A DNA stretch of 64,000 nucleotides. Source: an uncultured Lachnospiraceae bacterium. GTDB lineage: Bacteria; Bacillota; Clostridia; Lachnospirales; Lachnospiraceae. Positions 53,522 through 62,223 of the stretch are shown here, piece by piece (position 1 is the first letter of the stretch; the number at the start of each line of letters is the position of its first letter). Below the pieces are notes generated by a model. That model did no database searches, was not told the DNA's origin, and was given only the letters and a program-made list of their open reading frames with translations. The stretch spans positions 58,676 through 122,675 of the forward strand of contig CAJUGJ010000010.1 of assembly GCA_910586015.1 (NCBI GenBank), given 5' to 3'. Both the position numbers and the translations under genes were made by a program.

Positions 53522-54391
53522 TTATACAATTTGAGCATTCGCACAAGCTATCGCAACTGCTCCCTCACCGATATGACATGCTACACTTAAAGAAAGTGGA
53601 GCCACAAAAATATCATAACCAGGAAATTGTGCCTCTGCCTCTTTTTTAAACTCTTTTACTACTTCTGGCTCACCAGTATATGCTAATTGTAATCTTAATG
53701 TCCCTGCCTCTTCCATAGAATGAAACCTTGTTTCTATATCCTTTTTCATAGCATCTAACATAATTCTTTTTGCATGTTTTACACTTCTTGCTTTTGCAAA
53801 AGCATCTAATCTTTCACCTTGGATTTGAAGTACAGGCTTTAAATTTAAGATTGTCCCAATCGCTGCCGCTGCTGGTGTAATACGTCCTCCCTTTTTTAGA
53901 TACTTTAGAGTATCCACCATAATATAAATAGAAGATTCAAATTTCGTAGCCTCTAACTTTTCTCGAATCTTTTCTGCATCCCACCCTGCTTTTGCCATTT
54001 CTAAAGCATCTAATACAGACTGTCGCTGAGTTACAGAGATTCTTTGATTATTAACAACCTGAACTTTTCCTTCATATTCACGAGAAAGTACTACTGCTGT
54101 TTCACAAGAACTACTTAATCCACTGGACATTGGAATATGCACAACCTCATCATAGTTCTCTAATAATTGATTCCATATATCTATTAATTTCCCTGCTTCT
54201 GGTTGAGAGGTTGCAATATCTATATCTCCCTGTAATTTAGTATAAAATTCTTTTTGTGTTAAATTAATATCTTCATAAAAGGTTTCACCTTGTATTGTAA
54301 ATGGCATCGGAAGTACAACAATTCCCAATTCCTTTGCCTGTGCTTGGGTGATTCCACTGTTACTATCTGTCATAACTGCTACTTTACCCAT
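53522..54391 (-). CDS. DegV family fatty-acid-binding protein
   Basis: This 289-residue protein has the DegV family pattern: VAVMTDSNSGIT, DINLTQKEFYTKLQ, TSQPEAG, HIPMSSGLSSSCETA and LKYLKKGGRITPAAAAIG. DegV/FakB proteins bind fatty acids and present them to FakA kinase. Several DegV copies are normal in Clostridia. It lies 71 bases after the LuxR-type gene and may be read from the same transcript. Confidence 0.93.
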   Translation of the reverse strand: MGKVAVMTDSNSGITQAQAKELGIVVLPMPFTIQGETFYEDINLTQKEFYTKLQGDIDIATSQPEAGKLIDIWNQLLENYDEVVHIPMSSGLSSSCETAVVLSREYEGKVQVVNNQRISVTQRQSVLDALEMAKAGWDAEKIREKLEATKFESSIYIMVDTLKYLKKGGRITPAAAAIGTILNLKPVLQIQGERLDAFAKARSVKHAKRIMLDAMKKDIETRFHSMEEAGTLRLQLAYTGEPEVVKEFKKEAEAQFPGYDIFVAPLSLSVACHIGEGAVAIACANAQIV

Positions 54392-54462
54392 TTAAGCTAT
54401 TTCTCCTTTCAGATTGCCGATATAACTATTATAGCAGAAAATGTCTTTGTTTACAATAATTT

Positions 54463-55353
54463 TTATAAGATACTATCTATCATAAACAATCGAACAAACT
54501 CTACTCTTGTAGTTACTCCAAGTTTTTGATAAATATTATAAACGGTTCTTTTTACTGTACCTTCACTGATAAATAGTTCATTTGAAATCTCCTTATTTCT
54601 GCTTCCGTTTAATACTTTTTCTGCTACTTCTTGTTCTCGTAATGTCATTTTAGCAAATAACTGTTCTTTTCGCTCTGTTTTGTGTAAAAGTTTTTTTAAA
54701 GAGTCCTCCTGTCCATTTCTATATCGAAAATAAATAAAAATTCTCTTTTTTATGGTATTTGAAAATGGAAACATAATAACTTTCATAATTTTTTGTTTCA
54801 TCTGTGGAGGTGTAAAATAATAAAAAACGGGCATATTTTGTTTTAAGCAAAGATCAAATACTTGAAGAAATAAAACATTTTTTATTTTAGTACCAATACT
54901 TTGTTTCTTTCCCAATAACTTCTTAATACCATGTGTATAATCTTCGATTATATAAGTATCCCCCATTTTGCTGAGAATTAATGAATCTTGTTCGTCTAGT
55001 TTTTCATCATATTCTTCTTGATAGAGTTCAAAAATAGTTTCCTCTCTCCAAGGTAGTTTTATCCAGTAAATTTGAGAATCATGAATTCGAATAGAAAGAT
55101 CATGGAGTTCTGTAATACTTTCTTTTTGAAAGCTCTCCAAACAAAAAATATTGCTTCTTAGCTCTAGAAGTTTCGTAGAATCTTTTGAAAAAATTTCATG
55201 AATTAGCTGATTTTGATTAGCTAGTGACAAATTATTGAGATACTCAAGTACAAAATTTCCTCGAAGGTAAATGTAACGGCGGTTGTTTTTTATGACACTG
55301 CCAATATAGATATCCAATCCATAAGGTATATCTGTTCCACCAGTGTTATACAT
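54463..55353 (-). CDS. LuxR-type transcriptional regulator
   Basis: This 296-residue regulator has a C-terminal LuxR/GerE helix-turn-helix (about 232-290: LTLREQEVAEKVLNGSRNKE then ISEGTVKRTVYNIYQKLGV). The preceding 220 residues do not match a receiver, PAS or autoinducer domain that I recognise. They are rich in aromatic and charged residues and have no membrane helix. AAAGGAGGGG precedes the ATG and a near-consensus promoter lies upstream. The next gene upstream, in the opposite direction, encodes a sulfite/nitrite-reductase-like protein that it could control. Confidence 0.88.
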   Translation of the reverse strand: MYNTGGTDIPYGLDIYIGSVIKNNRRYIYLRGNFVLEYLNNLSLANQNQLIHEIFSKDSTKLLELRSNIFCLESFQKESITELHDLSIRIHDSQIYWIKLPWREETIFELYQEEYDEKLDEQDSLILSKMGDTYIIEDYTHGIKKLLGKKQSIGTKIKNVLFLQVFDLCLKQNMPVFYYFTPPQMKQKIMKVIMFPFSNTIKKRIFIYFRYRNGQEDSLKKLLHKTERKEQLFAKMTLREQEVAEKVLNGSRNKEISNELFISEGTVKRTVYNIYQKLGVTTRVEFVRLFMIDSIL

Positions 55354-55389
55354 AACTCCCCTCCTTTCAATGATTCCCCAGACACCGCC

Positions 55390-55418
55390 ATGATACTATT
55401 GTGTAGTAAAATTGTCAA
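55390..55418 (-). promoter_or_regulatory. Promoter of the LuxR-type gene
   Basis: Minus-strand TTGACA (55413-55418), 17 bases, TATCAT (55390-55395), 37 bases before the start codon. Confidence 0.8.
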
Positions 55419-55758
55419 TATAGTGTATTCATGTATACAATATCGCATTTCATGTTACTTTTGTTTTTAACGAGTTAAAACTTTTCATTTTCTAAATTTA
55501 AAAATCTTTATTTCATAACGTAATATCACTAATTCGACAAAGTTCACCAAAAATCTATTTATTTTTAGTTATTTCGACAAATATGTAAAATAATTACTTT
55601 TATTTTCGTAATATTACACGATCTTTTTTGTTAAAAATTCCATAATTTTATTTTCTTAATGTGAAGAAAATATAAGTTCCCCCTATACAATTTCAAAAAT
55701 TTTAGTTATCATAAAAAAAGTAAATTTTCTACATTTAATTTTGAAAGGAGTTTTATTT
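55419..55758. other. AT-rich divergent intergenic region
   Basis: About 340 bases without a gene between the LuxR-type promoter and the sulfite-reductase-like gene. It contains two direct copies of TTCGACAA 40 bases apart (55533 and 55573) and a GAAAGGAG ribosome site at its end. No RNA gene or clear plus-strand promoter is evident. The repeats may be regulator sites. Confidence 0.45.
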
Positions 55759-56541
55759 ATGGCAGAGTTAACTACTGATCAGATTTCATCTGTAAAGCAA
55801 AAAGGATTTTTAAGGAATCGGGGAACAGACAAATTTTCTGGTCGTATTGTTCCTGCTGGCTGTGTTTTTTCCGCAAAAGATCTTGAAACAATTGCTGAAA
55901 TTTCAAAAACTTATGGTAATGGCAAGATCGTATTTACCAGCCGTCTTAATGCAGAAATTATTGATATTCCTTATGAAAAGATTGAATCAGCTATTAAATT
56001 TGCAAAAGAACATGATTTACTTTTCGGAGGAACTGGTGCAGAGATTCGACCAGTTACTGCTTGTAAAGGAACTACTTGTATTTATGGTAATTTTGATACA
56101 CAAGGTCTAGCAAAAGAAATTTATGATCGCTATTATTTAGGTTGGAGTCATGTTAAACTTCCTCATAAGTTTAAAATTGGAATCGGAGGGTGTCCTAATA
56201 GTTGTATGAAGCCTAGCCTAAATGACTTTGGAATCCAAGGACAGCGTACTTTAAACCATGAATTTAATGATCCTAATGGACAATTTCGAATCTTTGTAGG
56301 AGGTACTTTTGGAAAAAAGAATCGTATAGGAACTCCTCTTCCTAGATTTGTTGAACGCAAAGAAATTTTTCCTTTACTTGAAAAAACAATACTTTGGTTT
56401 CGGGAAAATGCGTATTATAAAGAACGGCTTGGTGCAGCCATAGATAGAATTGGAATAGAAAAATTCGAAGAAGAATTATTTAGTGAGGATTTACTTCTTC
56501 GTAAAGAAGAAATTTTAGCAGCTGATTTAAAAGTTAGATAA
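55759..56541 (+). CDS. Sulfite/nitrite reductase-like siroheme/[4Fe-4S] protein (single module)
   Basis: This 260-residue protein has the NiR/SiR ferredoxin-like half domain (about 25-85) followed by the siroheme-[4Fe-4S] domain. The cluster cysteines lie in ACKGTTCIYG and IGGCPNSCMKPS (CX5C and CX3C). Full assimilatory enzymes have two such modules, so this is a short version like small dissimilatory-type or reductase-associated proteins of anaerobes. The ATG at 55759 has AAAGGAG upstream. A palindromic repeat follows. Substrate and electron donor are unknown. Confidence 0.85.
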   Translation: MAELTTDQISSVKQKGFLRNRGTDKFSGRIVPAGCVFSAKDLETIAEISKTYGNGKIVFTSRLNAEIIDIPYEKIESAIKFAKEHDLLFGGTGAEIRPVTACKGTTCIYGNFDTQGLAKEIYDRYYLGWSHVKLPHKFKIGIGGCPNSCMKPSLNDFGIQGQRTLNHEFNDPNGQFRIFVGGTFGKKNRIGTPLPRFVERKEIFPLLEKTILWFRENAYYKERLGAAIDRIGIEKFEEELFSEDLLLRKEEILAADLKVR

Positions 56542-56547
56542 TTTTTA

Positions 56548-56606
56548 AAGGAGTTGTCGCATAAGTATCGAAATTGTGTTCGATTTTCTTAGTGCGACAA
56601 CTCCTT
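56548..56606. repeat. Palindromic repeat (copy 2), hairpin between convergent genes
   Basis: AAGGAGTTGTCGCA (56548-56561) pairs perfectly with 56593-56606, and an inner ATCGAA/TTCGAT arm extends it. The outer arms match the palindrome at 9732-9833. It lies six bases after one gene and seven bases before the end of the convergent one, so it can act as a terminator for both. Confidence 0.75.
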
Positions 56607-56612
56607 AGATTA

Positions 56613-57212
56613 TTATAAAAATGGAAGTTCTTCTTGTTTATACTCTTTTTGTGCAGTTAATAGACATGGAATCCTTTTTAAAAACTCTTCTAATCTTGAC
56701 TGTTCAAAAAGCCAATCGTTTAAATCTCTTCTCTCTAAAATTAATGGCATTCTGTCATGAACACTTTGTATAGAACTGTTGGCTGTAGTTGTAAGTAAAA
56801 CAAATCGTTCTCCTTCAGAATATCTTTGAAAAAATCCTGCAAAGAACAAAGTATCATGATCTTCTCTTTGAAAAGTCACCTTATTTTTTGATTTATCCCA
56901 TTCGTAAAACCAAGTTGCGGGAACAATACAACGCCTGTTTATCACACTTTCTCGAAATAATTTCTTTTCTAATGCAGTTTCTGCTCTTGCATTAAAGATT
57001 ACTTTACTTTTAGCTTTTGAAGAAAATCCAGTAAAGCCCCACAACTGTTTTTGAAAAGACAATCCTTTTGCTCCCTCTTTTTTTGGTACAATTACTGGTG
57101 CACTTTGTGATGGAAAAATATCTGTGTCTGCTTCTATGTTCCATTCTTTGTTATCTGTCAACCCTTGTATTTGTTGTACTGTTTTGTCTGCTAGATAATA
57201 CCTTCCGCACAT
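56613..57212 (-). CDS. SOS-response-associated peptidase (YedK/HMCES family)
   Basis: This 199-residue SRAP protein forms a protective thiazolidine crosslink with abasic sites in single-stranded DNA through Cys2. The start at 57212 gives MCGRYYL, so the essential Cys is exposed after Met removal; an ATG at 57233 would bury it. Other active residues are visible: FNARAET (Asn/Arg), FYEWDK (Glu) and VHDRMPLIL (His). It works in DNA damage tolerance. Confidence 0.95.
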   Translation of the reverse strand: MCGRYYLADKTVQQIQGLTDNKEWNIEADTDIFPSQSAPVIVPKKEGAKGLSFQKQLWGFTGFSSKAKSKVIFNARAETALEKKLFRESVINRRCIVPATWFYEWDKSKNKVTFQREDHDTLFFAGFFQRYSEGERFVLLTTTANSSIQSVHDRMPLILERRDLNDWLFEQSRLEEFLKRIPCLLTAQKEYKQEELPFL

Positions 57213-57318
57213 ATAATCAACCCTTCCCTTCATGGTAAGATATGAGGTTTCTCTTGTAGATCTCTTTAAAATATACTATACTACAATTAATAAAAAAAAT
57301 CGATAGGAGAAAATTCTA

Positions 57319-57936
57319 ATGTCAAAAGTTCAAAACATAAAAAAACAGACTCATAATCCCTTTCTAAATCTATATGAAATAGAAGCCCAACATCGTGATG
57401 GAAGTACCACTCCCTATTATTTTGCTTCGAGAGCGAAGAATATATCTTCTCTGAAAATATGCACAAAAGATTCTGTTCCAGACGGAGTTATTGTTTATGG
57501 TGTCTATGGAGAACAAAAAGATCGTTTAGTTTTAATCCGTCAATTTCGCTATCCAATTGATAATTATATTTATGAATTTCCTGCAGGACTTGTAGAATCG
57601 GGAGAAGATTTACAAACAGCAGCAATTCGTGAATTTTATGAAGAAACAGGTCTAGTTCTTCATCCTGCTGATGCCCCAAAGGACTATTGTCGACCATTTT
57701 TTACAACTGTTGGTATGACAGACGAATGTTGTGGAACAATTTTTGGTTATTGTACAGGAATTCCAAATAACCGTGGTCAAGAACCAAGTGAAGATATTGA
57801 AATTATTATTGCAGACCGGAAAGAATGTAGACGTATTCTTGCAGAAGAAAATGTTGCAATTAAATGTGCATATCTTCTTATGCAGTTTATTCATAGTACT
57901 GGAGATCCATTAGATTTTTTAAAAGATGGAAAATAA
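57319..57936 (+). CDS. NUDIX hydrolase, ADP-ribose pyrophosphatase-like
   Basis: This 205-residue NUDIX protein has the box GLVESGEDLQTAAIREFYEE with ETGL next (GX5EX7REUXEEXGU; about 93-115) and an N-terminal beta domain of the ADP-ribose pyrophosphatase type. It probably hydrolyses ADP-ribose or a related nucleotide sugar. It converges with the ParB-like gene with only seven bases between the stops. Confidence 0.92.
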   Translation: MSKVQNIKKQTHNPFLNLYEIEAQHRDGSTTPYYFASRAKNISSLKICTKDSVPDGVIVYGVYGEQKDRLVLIRQFRYPIDNYIYEFPAGLVESGEDLQTAAIREFYEETGLVLHPADAPKDYCRPFFTTVGMTDECCGTIFGYCTGIPNNRGQEPSEDIEIIIADRKECRRILAEENVAIKCAYLLMQFIHSTGDPLDFLKDGK

Positions 57937-57943
57937 ATAAAAT

Positions 57944-58558
57944 CTACATCCAATCATGTTCACTTGTAGTGGCGCTTTCTGCTTCTGGCGTACTTGGAGA
58001 GTAGGAATCTTCTTCAAAATCTTCTTCACTTTCCTTTTCTATCTCTCCTATAGGACGCCATGCTTTTCCAAACTTTACATCTTTAAAAAGAGCAGTTAAA
58101 CCTGTAATTTGTTTTAAACGCAGAATTTCATCCCTATCCATTCCAAGATGAATTGAAATCCATTTATCACTTCTTCCGATTTCATGTAGTTCTTTTATAA
58201 TATTACTCATCAGTTCTACATCATGAGAACCTCTTGCTCGATTATGACGAATTGTACTTGCCATTCGTTCATCTAACGGCTTTTGAATAACGGAAACTGG
58301 TAACATCCCTTGTTCTCTTTCATAAATATCTGGATAATCTAACATAATGCGATAACGATGAAATCCATCTACAATAATATATCGATCTTGACTGCTCGAA
58401 TAATAACAGACAATTGGCATAGTATACCCATCTGATAAAATACTATCATAAAGAAGTTTCATTTCTGGTGGTGCTACTGCATTAGGGTTATATGTATTCG
58501 GCTGAATTTTTTCGATTGGTACTGCAATTATATGATAAGCAGGACTTTCAAATTTCAT
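57944..58558 (-). CDS. ParB/Srx-fold protein, IbrB-like
   Basis: This 204-residue protein has a ParB-like nuclease/sulfiredoxin fold: IEKIQPNTYNPN near 17-28, IVDGFHRYRIML near 74, RHNRARGSH near 112, then a helix-turn-helix-like IGRSDKWISIHLGMD. IbrB-type proteins are encoded with PAPS-reductase-like IbrA, as here, where the ATG lies 10 bases inside the end of the upstream gene. IbrAB affects gene expression in some E. coli; its biochemical role is not settled. The C-terminal 40 residues are acidic. Whether it cleaves DNA cannot be judged. Confidence 0.8.
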   Translation of the reverse strand: MKFESPAYHIIAVPIEKIQPNTYNPNAVAPPEMKLLYDSILSDGYTMPIVCYYSSSQDRYIIVDGFHRYRIMLDYPDIYEREQGMLPVSVIQKPLDERMASTIRHNRARGSHDVELMSNIIKELHEIGRSDKWISIHLGMDRDEILRLKQITGLTALFKDVKFGKAWRPIGEIEKESEEDFEEDSYSPSTPEAESATTSEHDWM

Positions 58559-59879
58559 GAGTCGTTTCCTCCCATCTCCTATACTTTCTCTTTAGTATCT
58601 CTACATATTTATGTTGCTGACTACTTAACCCAAAACCCATAAATCGACACATATGATCATTTTTTAAGATACAATAACACATCCTCTTCCAACTTGGAAG
58701 TTCCTTACTTGCCTTAATATCATCTGTTTCATCCGGAATTTTTCCTAAAAAAATAATTCTTGTCTTTTTGTCTAAAGTATAATTAGAAACTCCATTTCTT
58801 TTAATTTGATATCCCTTTTGTTCTAATTCTAAAATAGTCTCTTCTGATAATCCGCCCCCTGTTTCATGCCAGAATTTAATTGATGTATTAAACTTTTTAA
58901 TATAGTTTGTTCTGACCCGTTCTGGTAGAGTATCTAATAAAAACTTTGTATAAGACTCCCATGTATGTCCCTTTGGCAGAGAAATATTTCGATATCCTAT
59001 TGCCTTTGTTCGACTATAAATTGCTGCAAAATTTGCTCCATTTACTCTCCCTACCAACTTTGTCCAAGTTTCTGGCTCAATTACACGATATAAATTTAAG
59101 CTATCTTTTGCACAATCTCCAAACGGTGATGCAACCCGCATCTGTTCAGGACTTAATCCTGCCTTATAATAAAGATCATAAAGTTTATTATAGGGATATT
59201 CAAACTTTGTATTGGCTGCCCAGACATCTCGCACTGTCCAGTCATAAAGAGGCGAAGCACACCATACATCTTTAAACATTTTGGAAATCCAACATTTTCC
59301 CTCATAACCATATTTCTTATTCAAAAATCCGCTATATCTCTGTAGAGATTCATCTGCACGAATTCCAAGCAGACAAACTGTTTTACGACTTCCGTGCATC
59401 CTTCGATACCAACGCCCAAACTGTTTTGATAATTCTTTTTGAGGCATTTTATACCAATATAGAGTAAAAGGATTGTTCTGCAAATTTATTATATAAGATT
59501 TCTTTGGCATTGGTCTTACCCATACTTCCTTTTTCTTATCGTCCCAAGGATACCAATATAATTCATAATTACTTAAAGCCGTTCTAGTTTCCATAGGAAG
59601 ACAAACCCAGTAAGGCTCAATGTCTTTTAAATTTTTCTCAAATGTTTCCTCTACATATTTTGTTGTATAAGAATATTGAGCTTCAAAATCTTGATGAAAT
59701 ACTCCGATTTTTTTTTGTATTCCATGTTGTTTTCGGTAATCTAGTAATAGATATAGCAGTAATCCACTATCCTTTCCTCCACTAAAAGATACATAAATGT
59801 TATCAAACTCCTGAAATATAAAATCTAATCGTTTTTGGAATGCATCATATACATTTAATTCTATATATTCCCGCCTCAC
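58548..59879 (-). CDS. PAPS-reductase-family protein (DUF3440), IbrA-like
   Basis: This 443-residue protein has an N-terminal ATP-pyrophosphatase PP-loop YVSFSGGKDSGLLL (near 29-42) of the phosphoadenosine-phosphosulfate reductase family, and a DUF3440-type C-terminal half. It lacks an obvious C-terminal reductase cysteine motif. I prefer the GTG at 59879, since AAGG lies eight bases upstream; a GTG at 59888 overlaps that site. It forms an overlapping pair with the ParB-like gene. The sequence does not resemble the Dnd phosphorothioation set beyond the shared PP-loop. Confidence 0.82.
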   Translation of the reverse strand: MRREYIELNVYDAFQKRLDFIFQEFDNIYVSFSGGKDSGLLLYLLLDYRKQHGIQKKIGVFHQDFEAQYSYTTKYVEETFEKNLKDIEPYWVCLPMETRTALSNYELYWYPWDDKKKEVWVRPMPKKSYIINLQNNPFTLYWYKMPQKELSKQFGRWYRRMHGSRKTVCLLGIRADESLQRYSGFLNKKYGYEGKCWISKMFKDVWCASPLYDWTVRDVWAANTKFEYPYNKLYDLYYKAGLSPEQMRVASPFGDCAKDSLNLYRVIEPETWTKLVGRVNGANFAAIYSRTKAIGYRNISLPKGHTWESYTKFLLDTLPERVRTNYIKKFNTSIKFWHETGGGLSEETILELEQKGYQIKRNGVSNYTLDKKTRIIFLGKIPDETDDIKASKELPSWKRMCYCILKNDHMCRFMGFGLSSQQHKYVEILKRKYRRWEETTHEI

Positions 59880-60085
59880 TATACTCACCTTCTCTTTTGT
59901 AAAAATTGTAATTCTACTTTTAATACAGCCAACATTCTATATTATACCATATATGTAATAATTTATGTATTAAAATATTTCTTGCTCAAAAAAATAACAT
60001 GAATTATCTTGTTTGAAATAAGATACCGTTAAATCTTTTGATAACTCTGTCTATTTTAATGGAATTAATATATAATTATCAAAAT

Positions 60086-60134
60086 AAAGGGATAAATAGA
60101 ATATAAAATCTAATTTTATATTTATTTTCCCTTT
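60086..60134. other. Orphan hairpin in the 59.9-60.3 kb intergenic region
   Basis: In the gene-free stretch between the IbrA-like gene and the secreted-protein gene, AAAGGGATAAATA (from 60086) pairs with the complement ending CCCTTT at about 60134, with a few mismatches. TTTTTATCTTGTTTTT follows. It looks like a terminator but has no gene ahead of it on the plus strand. The rest of the stretch is AT-rich with nothing else visible. Confidence 0.5.
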
Positions 60135-60190
60135 TTATCTTGTTTTTATAAGATAATAAAAACTTATACCCCTTAAAATAGCCATTTTTA

Positions 60191-60219
60191 TTGTCTTCTT
60201 TTTCCTTCCATACTATACT
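60191..60219 (+). promoter_or_regulatory. Promoter of the secreted repeat-protein gene
   Basis: TTGTCT (60191-60196), 17 bases, TATACT (60214-60219). A strong AGGAGG follows at 60226 and a second GGAGG at 60335. Confidence 0.7.
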
Positions 60220-60346
60220 TTAGCTAGGAGGTGAAAAAAGATTGTTAAGGGTGTTTCCAAAGGAATGGATTGTGCTTGACAGAACTTTGGATTTTATATT
60301 TCTAAAAAAGCACATAAGGATTGGTAGATTACATGGAGGTAATGTT

Positions 60347-62203
60347 ATGATGAATTTAAGAAAGCTAGCAAAATATGCCCTGACTACAGGGTTTGCCTTC
60401 GGGCTCATCGCAGGTGCAGGAACACTGACAGCAAAAGCAGCGGCACCAGTTGTATATTATGATTATGAAACACAGCAACTGACCGTTGCACCGGGAAAAG
60501 ATGCTTCAACACCAACATTTTCTAATAATAAATTTTCTATTACAGCAGGTCAGGATAAATCTACAAGTTTTTATTTTTATGTAGTAGTAGAATCAAATGG
60601 AAAAACAATCAGTACAGAACGAATTGAATATAAATATGATGCTTCTACCAAAAATTCTAAACCTACTACTGTGGATATGTCTGGTATTAACTATAAAAAA
60701 GATGTTAAGATTAAAGTATATGCAGATATAGATGCAAAAAACATTACAACAGACTCAAGCTTAGTCACATCTGTAGATGTAAAAGCTCAACCAGCTAAAA
60801 TAACAGCAAAGTTTAATCCAAAGGGAGAAAGTCTTAAACAAATAGAGGTTACAGCGGGAAGTAAATTAGATAATGGAAAAGCACCTTCTAGTTCTTCTGC
60901 AAATGATGGCGTAGATGCTAAATGGGAATATAAAACTTTATATGCTGACAAATGGATAAATGGTGTAAATTTAACAGCAGAAAAGATTGATGAATTTGCA
61001 ACTTATGGTGCAACTTTATGTATTCGTCAATGCTCTACAGATAATGGAACAAGAACAAGTTCTATTGCCCTTCCAACTTCAGGTACAATCTCAAGTAAAG
61101 AAGTAAAACTTAAAATTCCAAAAAAGGCAAATGGTCCAAAAGCAACTGTAGATCCTGTCAAACTTACTGTAAGTATTCCTGCAAAATGTGAATGGAGAAT
61201 TGTGGGAGATGATAAACTGACTGCAGGTGCTGTTGCTAATGCAAAAGAAACTATGTGGACGGCGACAACTTCTAACGTAGATGGATGGATAAAAAATGAA
61301 ACTAAAAAGGTATTTACTTTTTCAGATTTAGCTAAAAATATAGGTTCTTCTATGACTATATCACATAAAATTAGTGAAACTGAAACATTAACAGGTAAAA
61401 AACCAAGTGTTATCTATGGTGCAACAATCGAGTTAAGAACCAGTGCAACGGACAAGAAACAGGCATCCAAAACATCTTATGTTTATCTTCCAGCTCAAGC
61501 AGAAGCACCAGAAGAAGAAACAAACTTTACTTGGGAACCTGTCATTAATGAAAGAACGAATACTGTAACAGGTTTAAAGTTTGTGAATAAGACTCAAAAG
61601 TCAATGCAGGTTTTAGTGGCAGAGAGAAGTAATGCAGATGAGGAAACAAATTCAACTAGTGGTAAAAAATATTTAGTTGTTAAAGATAGCTTTGATTTAA
61701 CTAAAGAGAAATTTACAACTGTTGGTGCAAATCAAACCAAAGTTTTTCCTGTGAGCAAAGCTGCAGAGGGAAAGATTTTAATTGTAAGATATACTGGCAA
61801 GAAAGCAAATGCAAAACAAAAAACAGCTATGGAATTATCTAGTAAGACTGTTGTATCTGAAATTATATATCCAAAGGCAGCAACAAAAAGTTTAAGTGTA
61901 ACATTAGGTGCTGATGCTTCTAACGTTGGTAGTACAAAAATTACTTGTGCTAAAACTGGTACTAACAATGCAGACGAACTTTACTATAAAGTTGAAGATT
62001 CTGAGCCAACAAAGGTAAAATTAAAATCTACTGTAGATACATTAGGTATTAAGAATCAAAAACTTACTAGTGGTACTACATCTGTTCCTGTTAGTGAAGG
62101 ACAATACGTTGTTGTATATCAATGTGATAAAGATGGTCTAGTAATTTATTATGGCTGTGTAAAAGTTGGTGAAAATGATATTGGAAAGGCTAGTAGTAAT
62201 TAA
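60347..62203 (+). CDS. Secreted protein with duplicated domains, unrecognised
   Basis: This 618-residue exported protein has a signal peptide (MMNLRKLAKYALTTG, then a hydrophobic stretch, cleaved near KAA-APV). It is rich in Lys, Ala and Thr. Two regions resemble each other: about 160-280 (ending YGATLCIRQCSTDNGTRTSS) and about 295-415 (ending YGATIELRTSATDKK), each closing with a short beta strand and a Pro-rich linker. No anchor, LPXTG or SLH motif is visible. I do not recognise the family; surface-layer or adhesin roles are guesses. The start follows GGAGG at 60335; a TTG at 60242 with its own AGGAGG would add 35 residues. Confidence 0.75.
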   Translation: MMNLRKLAKYALTTGFAFGLIAGAGTLTAKAAAPVVYYDYETQQLTVAPGKDASTPTFSNNKFSITAGQDKSTSFYFYVVVESNGKTISTERIEYKYDASTKNSKPTTVDMSGINYKKDVKIKVYADIDAKNITTDSSLVTSVDVKAQPAKITAKFNPKGESLKQIEVTAGSKLDNGKAPSSSSANDGVDAKWEYKTLYADKWINGVNLTAEKIDEFATYGATLCIRQCSTDNGTRTSSIALPTSGTISSKEVKLKIPKKANGPKATVDPVKLTVSIPAKCEWRIVGDDKLTAGAVANAKETMWTATTSNVDGWIKNETKKVFTFSDLAKNIGSSMTISHKISETETLTGKKPSVIYGATIELRTSATDKKQASKTSYVYLPAQAEAPEEETNFTWEPVINERTNTVTGLKFVNKTQKSMQVLVAERSNADEETNSTSGKKYLVVKDSFDLTKEKFTTVGANQTKVFPVSKAAEGKILIVRYTGKKANAKQKTAMELSSKTVVSEIIYPKAATKSLSVTLGADASNVGSTKITCAKTGTNNADELYYKVEDSEPTKVKLKSTVDTLGIKNQKLTSGTTSVPVSEGQYVVVYQCDKDGLVIYYGCVKVGENDIGKASSN

Positions 62204-62223
62204 TATTTTCCTACCTTCACCAT

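Noticed and set aside
57944..59888. A Dnd-type DNA phosphorothioation system
   Set aside because: Only a PP-loop protein and a ParB-fold protein are present. There is no DndA/IscS, DndD, DndE or restriction gene, and the PP-loop protein is of the DUF3440/IbrA type.
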